From positions 1 through 27,986 of the IMG/VR virus record IMGVR_UViG_3300027906_000110: DNA of 27,986 nt. One strand, given 5' to 3'. A program made the translations under genes and the position numbers. This document shows positions 1 to 5,078 of this stretch, one piece after another. The notes below the pieces were generated by a model. The model did not search any database and was not told where the DNA came from. It saw only the letters and a list, made by a program, of their open reading frames with translations. Source of the stretch: a virus. Position 1 is the first letter of the stretch. Each line of letters opens with the position of its first letter.

Positions 1-261
1 TTCCCGGCAGATCAGGTCCTCAAGTAAAATCCCCCAGCGTATCTTTTCATTATCAGACAAGTCAGGTGCTACAGAATTTCCGACCTTCTCATCCCAGAGC
101 TGGATTAAATTTTTCCAGGGGTTGACTCTCATAATTACTCCGGCGTCACTCCCACCGATCCCGGACATCCTCACAGCCTGGTCAGCTTCTGGTTTATAAT
201 TTTCCTTGACACCTCTGATCCGATTCATCATCTCAGTCTGGGTGGATATTTTTTCAATCAT
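1..261 (-). CDS. YqaJ/lambda-type phage exonuclease, N-terminal part (cut by window edge)
   Basis: The reading frame starts at ATG 261 behind a GGAG-type ribosome binding site and runs off the left edge, so only the first 87 residues are visible. Residues 34-40 (GIGGSDA) and 75-87 (RWGILLEDLICRE) are the opening motifs of the YqaJ / lambda Red-alpha family, PD-(D/E)XK-fold exonucleases that resect double-stranded DNA for single-strand-annealing recombination. The Glu in RWGxLLE is a conserved active-site position; the later catalytic DxK lies outside the window. It is the last visible gene of the leftward early operon, with RusA and another nuclease-like gene upstream, which fits a recombination module. 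A single-strand annealing partner would be expected further left. The family call is fairly secure; which subfamily it belongs to cannot be told. Confidence 0.82.
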   Translation of the reverse strand, partial: MIEKISTQTEMMNRIRGVKENYKPEADQAVRMSGIGGSDAGVIMRVNPWKNLIQLWDEKVGNSVAPDLSDNEKIRWGILLEDLICRE

Positions 262-313
262 ATTTTCTCTCCCTCGATTATATTTTTTTTTGGAAATATG
301 GACTTGCGTCCCT

Positions 314-460
314 CTATTTTTTATGCCTGGCATTTTTCCTAAAATTGAATTTGAAGAAACGAAAAAAGTTTTTTCTGGCTTCCTCGTTTCGTTTTTCCTG
401 GGACTTTTTTATCGCCTGTAAAACTCTAAAATTTCCCAGTTCTAGCTCTAATTGTTCCAT
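314..460 (-). CDS. 48-aa basic hypothetical protein
   Basis: I chose ATG 460 because GGGGAG lies just upstream of it. The longer open frame starting at 604 would run through the 61-bp regulatory element and has no comparable ribosome binding site. The product starts with an acidic helix-like stretch (MEQLELELG) and ends with a very Lys/Arg/Phe-rich tail, about half basic residues over the last 30, which suggests nucleic-acid binding. I do not recognise a family. It lies between the 61-bp element and the exonuclease gene, so it may be the first gene transcribed from that element. Confidence 0.55.
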   Translation of the reverse strand: MEQLELELGNFRVLQAIKKSQEKRNEEARKNFFRFFKFNFRKNARHKK

Positions 461-495
461 TGCTCTCCCCTTTTCAGTTTTAAATTTGATGCCTC

Positions 496-556
496 GCAAA
501 CCGTTGCGGTTAACGGAAACTACAATATTGTATACACCAGCATACGTTTGTATACA
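496..556 (-). promoter_or_regulatory. 61-bp conserved element, left copy (reads leftward)
   Basis: On the minus strand the order is TGTATACAA, 11 bases, TGTATACAATATTGT, 2 bases, TTTCC, 9 bases, AACGGTTTGC. The same arrangement without gaps recurs at 27097-27157 on the plus strand, with 47 of 61 positions identical. The two GTATAC palindromes are 20 bp apart. TTGTAT and TATACA are separated by 17 bp, so it can be read as a sigma70-like promoter, and TTGTATACAA also looks like an operator for a dimeric protein. This copy points toward the 48-aa gene and the exonuclease gene. Conservation between copies is direct observation; promoter or operator function is inferred. Confidence 0.6.
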
Positions 557-605
557 AATATACTTAATTGCCTTACAGGGCGATCTGAGTAGTTTCTCGG
601 GCATT

Positions 606-1079
606 TCATATATTCACTGGATTTAACTCAATTTGGGTCAAAGCGTACCCTCGGCCCCTCCCAAAATCTTTAATATTGACGTCCTGGAGGAACTCCTCGG
701 AGCCAATTTCACCGACAATTTTGTAGCTGGGAAACTCCCCAACGACCAGGACATATTTGTCCGGCGGATTATTTTTTTTCTTTAGAGTCGCCAATAAATG
801 ACCGTTTTTTCTCTTAGTCGTCTTGACGTCAATCGTGACCCCAAACCTCGAAATACAATCAAAATTTGGATAGCTGTCGGTGTCCAGGTCAGGAAATAAA
901 TTCATCAATTTGCAGTAAGCTAACTCAGCTCCGAAACCTTCGAGGTCTGTTTCCTCATTTGACTGGCCACCCATTTTCATATCTTTAACATTATTTGCCC
1001 TGGCATTTTCGTACCTGGACCTGGCTATAAATTTAGCGAGCCGCTGTTCATTCTCTGTCAATTTTATTTCAATACTCAT
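606..1079 (-). CDS. Predicted PD-(D/E)XK-fold nuclease-like protein
   Basis: This 157-aa protein has the spacing of a restriction-endonuclease-like core: an acidic residue in helix 1 (E52 in GFGAEL), D74, then beta-strand residues D84-V-K86 in GVTIDVKTT. The family is established as metal-dependent nucleases, often phage DNA-processing or Holliday-junction enzymes; which reaction this one performs cannot be read from sequence. Its ATG overlaps the stop region of the 58-aa gene by 11 bases, so the two are probably translationally coupled. It sits between RusA and the exonuclease in the early operon, consistent with DNA metabolism. The fold assignment rests on short motifs only. Confidence 0.6.
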   Translation of the reverse strand: MSIEIKLTENEQRLAKFIARSRYENARANNVKDMKMGGQSNEETDLEGFGAELAYCKLMNLFPDLDTDSYPNFDCISRFGVTIDVKTTKRKNGHLLATLKKKNNPPDKYVLVVGEFPSYKIVGEIGSEEFLQDVNIKDFGRGRGYALTQIELNPVNI

Positions 1080-1245
1080 CGAGTTCGTCCTGTGCGTTTT
1101 CGTAGTAAGAAATTATTTTTTTAATATCCTTATCTGTCAGGACGTCATTAGTTGGGAGAAAAGTATTCCAATCCAATAGCATCTTGACGACGTCATCATC
1201 ATCAGCAGTCAATTCCTCGAGTGTGGGGAGGCGACGTCTTGGCAT
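1069..1245 (-). CDS. 58-aa acidic hypothetical protein
   Basis: A short frame fills the gap between RusA and the 157-aa gene: ATG at 1245, TGA ending at 1069, overlapping the next start. The product begins MPRRRLPTLEELTADDDDVV, then a mixed helix and an acidic C terminus ending DELDEY. Both boundaries are tight: RusA stops 3 bases before its ATG, and its stop codon overlaps the next ATG, which is what operon genes in this phage do. No family recognised. The gene is supported by packing and frame rather than homology. Confidence 0.55.
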   Translation of the reverse strand: MPRRRLPTLEELTADDDDVVKMLLDWNTFLPTNDVLTDKDIKKIISYYENAQDELDEY

Positions 1246-1248
1246 TCT

Positions 1249-1632
1249 TCAACTCTTGTTCTCGATTACGATCCGCCCCTCTGCCGCCCAGAACTTCCTG
1301 GCCTCACAGTGGTGAATACAGCCATCGTCATCGGGGCGGAGAACATCCAGGACACTCTTGATCAGGTTGTCTATGTCTTTGGACTTAGGGACACGGTGCG
1401 GCGTGTTTACGTTCTGCATCTTTTTCTTTTTGCTCCAGCTCTTAGGCATTTGAATATGGAATTCCAGGTAAACTTTGTCCCCCAGGTTGAATGCGTTATT
1501 GAGTGCGTGAATTCTTAGGGCGTCCGCAAAGTCACGGTACTTCTGAACCGCTGGCCTGGCGTTATCACCCACTCGCCACTTATCGGACCGGGTTTGTCTC
1601 GGCTTGCTGACCGGGTTAAGCAAAACTTGCAT
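1249..1632 (-). CDS. rusA: RusA-like Holliday junction resolvase
   Basis: This 127-aa protein matches RusA, a small homodimeric endonuclease that cuts Holliday junctions symmetrically. The active-site signature D86-x-D88-N-x-x-x-K92 (in SKDIDNLIKSVLDVL) is followed by D102/D103 in PDDDG and by a C-terminal IHHCEARKFWAAEGRIVIE strand pattern, as in the family. I place the start at ATG 1632, where GGAGG lies 3-4 bases upstream. An upstream ATG at 1746 would add 38 residues inside the zinc-protein gene with no such site. It overlaps the preceding gene by 17 bases. In the early operon it would resolve recombination or replication intermediates. Confidence 0.85.
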   Translation of the reverse strand: MQVLLNPVSKPRQTRSDKWRVGDNARPAVQKYRDFADALRIHALNNAFNLGDKVYLEFHIQMPKSWSKKKKMQNVNTPHRVPKSKDIDNLIKSVLDVLRPDDDGCIHHCEARKFWAAEGRIVIENKS

Positions 1633-2185
1633 TTGCCTCCATTGATGCTTCCACTGATAATTCGTACTCCAAACCGTGACCGTATAGTTCTGATGGAGTG
1701 TACCCAAAAGGAATGTTAACCGAGGGAGTCTTCCCTTGAGGCTCATCAGGGAGCCTTGATATTTTCCCTCCGTTTTTCAAGTACTCCAGGACTGCTTCCC
1801 TAAATTGGCTGGTAGCATTAAAATCGGCTGTAGTCTTGAGTTCAATCTTGAGTGGCTCAGATGGAGCTGGCTTCACTTTTGGAATCCCAGCGTCCAATGG
1901 ACGGACTCGTGGCTGGGGTTTCCTGGTTAGGCGGCGAAGATTCTGTAAGTGTTTAGAGTGTTCGTATGAACAGGGCTTAGAACAAGCTATGTGGTCAGCT
2001 CGTATAGGATGGAATTGTTTTCCGCAATAGTGACAATTACGGGGCGGTCTAGTAATAGCATTTCTTCTGGCTCGAATTTCTTTATCGTTCTTATTTTTGT
2101 AATGTTGGTAACAAACGTCACCACAATACTTTGTCTTGATGCCCGTCAATGGTTTTTGACAGACAAAGCAAGTTGTTCTCTTCAT
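1616..2185 (-). CDS. Two-zinc-knuckle phage protein of unknown function
   Basis: The 189-aa product carries two similar putative zinc sites near its N terminus: C6-x2-C9-x11-C21-x3-C25 and C51-x2-C54-x13-C68-x3-C72. Basic residues surround both sites. A Pro-rich linker (residues about 87-115) leads to a C-terminal part with no recognisable motif. The start at 2185 has a strong GGAGG-type site. Paired treble-clef-like knuckles of this sort occur in phage DNA-binding or HNH-related proteins, but no HNH catalytic triad is visible, so I call only metal binding. Its C terminus overlaps the RusA start. Function unknown. Confidence 0.65.
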   Translation of the reverse strand: MKRTTCFVCQKPLTGIKTKYCGDVCYQHYKNKNDKEIRARRNAITRPPRNCHYCGKQFHPIRADHIACSKPCSYEHSKHLQNLRRLTRKPQPRVRPLDAGIPKVKPAPSEPLKIELKTTADFNATSQFREAVLEYLKNGGKISRLPDEPQGKTPSVNIPFGYTPSELYGHGLEYELSVEASMEANASFA

Positions 2186-2203
2186 ATTTTTCCCTCCGTG
2201 GAA

Positions 2204-2389
2204 TTAAGCTAATTTTTTTGATTTATAAAAAAACATCTCACGCTCACGCTTCATGCGTTCAATTGTTTTTGTCCTTTCTATTTCTGGCATTAATTTATTC
2301 GCGACCTTCTCAAACTTCTCGACGTCACGGTGAAAATATTTCAATAGTTTGTTAGTCTCCTTCAGTAGTTCCCTGTCGAAGTTATTCAC
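2204..2389 (-). CDS. 61-aa coiled-coil hypothetical protein
   Basis: Starts at GTG 2389 with GGAGG 5 bases upstream; the start overlaps the TGA of the HTH gene by 4 bases, so translation is likely coupled. The product is highly charged and predicted almost wholly helical (for example LLKETNKLLKYFHRDVEKF), ending in KSKKLA. No family recognised. Its position as second gene of the early operon suggests a small accessory or regulatory protein. Confidence 0.55.
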   Translation of the reverse strand: MNNFDRELLKETNKLLKYFHRDVEKFEKVANKLMPEIERTKTIERMKREREMFFYKSKKLA

Positions 2390-2577
2390 ATAGCCTCCAT
2401 CTTTTGTCTAAGGTCCGCGGTCTTTTCAGCCACCAGCTTCTCAGCGGCTTCCCGGATCGAGACGGCGAGGCTCTCATTTAAAACATGACAGACAGCGGTC
2501 TTATTTGCTTCCGGGACTGCTTCCGCGACTTCCCGAAGTGAGACTCCACTGACTCTCATTTTCTCCCTCAAATTCAT
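2386..2577 (-). CDS. Small HTH protein, first gene of the leftward early operon (Cro-like position)
   Basis: The 63-aa protein contains a likely helix-turn-helix: SLREVAEAVPEANKTAVCHV (residues 13-32), followed by SIREAAEKLVAEKTADLRQ, which resembles the small Cro/CopG-size regulators that open phage early operons. A strong AAGGAGAG site precedes ATG 2577. It is the first gene downstream of the leftward promoter at 2681-2709 and is divergent from the repressor gene, the position of cro in lambda-like switches. The role is inferred from size, HTH pattern and position; no specific family match is claimed. Confidence 0.6.
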   Translation of the reverse strand: MNLREKMRVSGVSLREVAEAVPEANKTAVCHVLNESLAVSIREAAEKLVAEKTADLRQKMEAM

Positions 2578-2680
2578 TAACTCTCCTTTTTGAAATTAAA
2601 TGCTTGACTAGGCTTCCAGCCTGATATATCGTATGTATCTCGTAGCGTTATAAATAACTTTAAAACACTGCGTAATAACG

Positions 2681-2709
2681 ATGGTATATGCAATATGGTT
2701 GTTTGTCAA
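2681..2709 (-). promoter_or_regulatory. Leftward early sigma70-type promoter
   Basis: On the minus strand a perfect -35 TTGACA (2709-2704) is followed after exactly 17 bp by TACCAT (2686-2681), a 4/6 match to the -10 consensus with the key TAnnAT bases. Transcription would start near 2674 and enter the HTH gene at 2577. Two of the three ATGCAA repeats fall on the -35 and inside the spacer, so a protein bound there would block or modulate this promoter. Confidence 0.65.
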
Positions 2710-2735
2710 TGCAAGATAACTTCAAGCATATGCAA
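2688..2735 (+). repeat. Three ATGCAA direct repeats at exact 21-bp phase (operator candidate)
   Basis: ATGCAAnAT occurs at 2688, 2709 and 2730, each 21 bp from the next, i.e. two helical turns, so all three sites lie on one face of the DNA. The array covers the spacer, the -35 and the upstream region of the leftward promoter. The third copy is part of GCATATGC, a palindrome. This is the expected look of a phage switch operator. The ligand, CI-like repressor or the HTH protein, is not known. Confidence 0.6.
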
Positions 2736-2742
2736 AATAGTC

Positions 2743-2803
2743 ACCAATCTAACCAACAGGAGTGAAGTATGACCCTTAACCAATCACAAAAATCTCACCA
2801 ATC
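2743..2803 (+). repeat. Three ACCAATC direct repeats
   Basis: ACCAATC is found at 2743, 2779 and 2797 on the plus strand, in the leader between the operator array and the repressor gene. The spacings are 36 and 18 bp, multiples of one unit. Two of the copies are extended (CACCAATC). Function unknown; possibly a second binding site set. Confidence 0.35.
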
Positions 2804-2899
2804 AAGTAACCGCGGAAGTTGGACACATTTCCATCCACCGCCCTCAAAGAACCGGAGAGGCCACCTCCATAATCAACGAGCCATAATTTTTAAACTGGA

Positions 2900-2927
2900 A
2901 CGAACAAGTTATATTTCACACGAACAA
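2900..2927 (+). promoter_or_regulatory. ACGAACAA repeat pair around a possible repressor promoter -10
   Basis: ACGAACAA occurs at 2900-2907 and 2920-2927, 20 bp apart. Between them, TATATT (2910-2915) is a plausible -10 for rightward transcription. The -35 region (around 2887-2892, TTTTTA) is weak. A start near 2922 would give a very short leader before the repressor ATG at 2939, which has no Shine-Dalgarno sequence, recalling the leaderless cI transcript of lambda. The paired repeat could be an autoregulatory operator. Confidence 0.35.
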
Positions 2928-2938
2928 TCACCCTTCCC

Positions 2939-3229
2939 ATGGATGAAATTAAAAAAAGACTTAAACAGTTTATTGCCGAAAACGGCGGTAACCAGGCAGA
3001 AATAGCCCGGAAGATGGGAGTCGAGCCAACGTCGCTGGGTTCGCTCATGTCTAAAGATGATCAGCGGCTGTCAGCAAAATATATAATTGCATTTGCAGAA
3101 GCTGGCTACCCGGTTGAGTGGCTACTGACCGGGCGAGAAACTGACGCCAATAAAATAAGAGTCCTGGAGGAACAACTCAGGGACGCTAACAATCTCATAG
3201 ATTCACTAGAGAGAATTTTGAAAGGTTAA
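2939..3229 (+). CDS. CI-like phage repressor, DNA-binding part only
   Basis: The 96-aa protein carries an XRE/CI-type helix-turn-helix at about residues 17-38 (GNQAEIARKMGVEPTSLGSLM) followed by the family-typical AGYPVEWLLTG. After this comes a short coiled-coil (IRVLEEQLRDANNLIDSLERIL) in place of the LexA/S24 autoprotease domain seen in lambda CI. It would bind operators in the 2688-2930 region to hold the lytic promoter off. The lack of a peptidase domain means SOS-type self-cleavage is unlikely, so induction must work another way. The start ATG 2939 lacks an obvious ribosome binding site, and the frame has no earlier ATG or GTG before an in-frame stop at 2891. Confidence 0.8.
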   Translation: MDEIKKRLKQFIAENGGNQAEIARKMGVEPTSLGSLMSKDDQRLSAKYIIAFAEAGYPVEWLLTGRETDANKIRVLEEQLRDANNLIDSLERILKG

Positions 3230-3242
3230 TTAGGAGGAGGTA

Positions 3243-3569
3243 ATGAACTTCAAAAGGCGAATATGTTTACGTTTAAAAGATCACACTCCAGGGCGTTTCC
3301 AACTTTGGAAAGAAATGGAGAACGAGATCGGATGTGTATTCGAGGCTTATGGATTAGTTCAGTCGGATATCATTTATCAAGGAAATACCAAAACTATTAC
3401 AATTGAATACGATAGTTTTGAAGATTATAGCGAAGCAGTGATTGATGCCGCTCAACAATGTGCAACAAAAGGTTTGTTAATTGAGCAAATATCAATTCTA
3501 GATTTAAAAACAAAAGGGATTAAATGTAAAAATTTAATTTCAAAATATAAGGAGAGAAAATATGCTTAA
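3243..3569 (+). CDS. 108-aa hypothetical protein between repressor and integrase
   Basis: ATG 3243 is preceded by an excellent AGGAGG. The product is a mixed alpha/beta protein with no motif I recognise; it has a basic N terminus (MNFKRRICLRLK) and basic C terminus (ISKYKERKYA). It starts 13 bases after the repressor stop and overlaps the integrase start by 8 bases, so repressor, this gene and integrase are probably one transcript. Base composition is more AT-rich than its neighbours. Its position would suit an excisionase or repressor-associated factor, but nothing in the sequence proves this. Confidence 0.6.
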   Translation: MNFKRRICLRLKDHTPGRFQLWKEMENEIGCVFEAYGLVQSDIIYQGNTKTITIEYDSFEDYSEAVIDAAQQCATKGLLIEQISILDLKTKGIKCKNLISKYKERKYA

Positions 3570-4857
3570 CTTAAAAAACACAAAAAAGTTCGAGGGTAAT
3601 GACCACGGCGCAAGGTACGGTCTCTACCCAATCCCCAGGTTCAAGGACGATGGTTCAAAATATACCGTCGCTGATATCCCGAGCCTCCCACCAGAGCGTG
3701 TCAAAGTCGTTGCCTACATTGGGAATAACGTCGGCCAAGTGACTCGCAAAAAGAGAGTAGTTATATGCAAGCTCTCGGACCTACCAGACAATCCCCGCAA
3801 AGCCGAAGACTATATATATGAACAAATTCAAAAGGCTGAAGCCCAGGTTCAAGAGGACCTCGAGAAGGAAGAGGAAGAGGAAAAGGTCACCGTCGGCAGG
3901 ACACTCGACGAGGCTATTGAAGAGTACAAAATCAAAAAAGTTGTCAGCCAAAAAAGTGCAAACGATACTGAGCGTTATTTGAATTTCTGGTCCAAGGAAT
4001 TAGGCGGGAAGCGTCTGATTGATATCAAGAGGCTGGACGTCAAGGACGCCCTGGGGACTCTCGGCTTCGATGCTGGAATTATAAAGGGGTCCACATTTAA
4101 TCAATATCGCCAAGCTCTAAAAAGTTGCTTGAACTATGTAATTGAGGAACTGGAGTGGATGGATGATGATTTTTCTTTTGCCTTCATTTGGGAAAAAATC
4201 AAACCAAAGCCAAAGAATAATGAGATAGTCAGGTTCCTCACTGATGATGAGCGTGAGAGACTCTTCAAGTCAATCAGCGAGTCTACATCAGAGGGCCTCC
4301 ACGACTTCGTACACTTCGCGCTGAACACTGGTTGCCGTCTTGGCGAAGCGAGGGGTTTGTCCTGGAAGAACGTGGACTTCGAGAAAGAAGTAATTACTTT
4401 CGCTGAGGTTCTTGCTTATCGAGCCTGTACGGGAACGGAAGAAGTGGACGGCAAGACAGTACTCAAATTGGATAAAAATGTCATACGGGGCGGTCTGAAG
4501 AACGGAGACGACTCCCGGACACTATCCCTAAAGCCACACCCGGAATTAAAGGAGTGGTTAAAAAATCGGAAGAAAAAGCAGATGGCTTCTGGTCATGCGG
4601 ACCTTGTATTTCCATCCAATCCAAAAAAGGCGTGGTACAATGCTTTGAAACGTGCTAAGATTAACGATTTTCGTATCCATGACCTGAGACACACTTGCTG
4701 TTCGGACTTGGCAATGGCGGGTGAGGGTCTTCTGAAGATTGGTAGGCAAGTTGGGCATAAGAACCCGGCGAGTACAAAACGATACACCCATCTCGATACT
4801 ACTGCTACTGAAGAGACTGGGAAAATTTTAAATAATAAGTATTATAAAAAAGGTTGA
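3562..4857 (+). CDS. int: Tyrosine-recombinase integrase
   Basis: The 431-aa protein has the full tyrosine-recombinase catalytic set: R259 (NTGCRLGEARGL), H373-x-x-R376 (RIHDLRHTC), H399 (VGHKNP) and the nucleophile Y408 (STKRYTHLD). An N-terminal arm-binding region (about residues 20-75), an acidic linker (EDLEKEEEEEK) and a core-binding SAM-like domain (about 110-205) come before it. It would integrate the phage into a host tRNA-Phe gene by strand exchange between attP and attB. Its attP lies immediately downstream: arm repeats begin 3 bases after the stop codon, and the tRNA-Phe half starts at 4945. It belongs to the P4/DUF4102-like length class rather than short XerC-like enzymes. Confidence 0.95.
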   Translation: MLNLKNTKKFEGNDHGARYGLYPIPRFKDDGSKYTVADIPSLPPERVKVVAYIGNNVGQVTRKKRVVICKLSDLPDNPRKAEDYIYEQIQKAEAQVQEDLEKEEEEEKVTVGRTLDEAIEEYKIKKVVSQKSANDTERYLNFWSKELGGKRLIDIKRLDVKDALGTLGFDAGIIKGSTFNQYRQALKSCLNYVIEELEWMDDDFSFAFIWEKIKPKPKNNEIVRFLTDDERERLFKSISESTSEGLHDFVHFALNTGCRLGEARGLSWKNVDFEKEVITFAEVLAYRACTGTEEVDGKTVLKLDKNVIRGGLKNGDDSRTLSLKPHPELKEWLKNRKKKQMASGHADLVFPSNPKKAWYNALKRAKINDFRIHDLRHTCCSDLAMAGEGLLKIGRQVGHKNPASTKRYTHLDTTATEETGKILNNKYYKKG

Positions 4858-4925
4858 GAAATGTACAACAAAATGTACAACATAGCATTTTTGAGTGTTT
4901 CAATTTTCTCAACTCCTCCGCCAAG

Positions 4926-5008
<83 letters not shown>

Positions 5009-5078
5009 ACTTAGCCGTTATAACGATGTACAACAATGTACAACATAGCCTTAAATGTACAACAAATGTACAACATAA

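Noticed and set aside
314-604. 96-aa frame with start at 604
   Set aside because: It would read through the 61-bp conserved element; ATG 460 has a much better ribosome binding site.
1249-1746. RusA with a start at 1746 (165 aa)
   Set aside because: The first 38 residues are not RusA-like and lie inside the zinc-protein gene; ATG 1632 has GGAGG just upstream.
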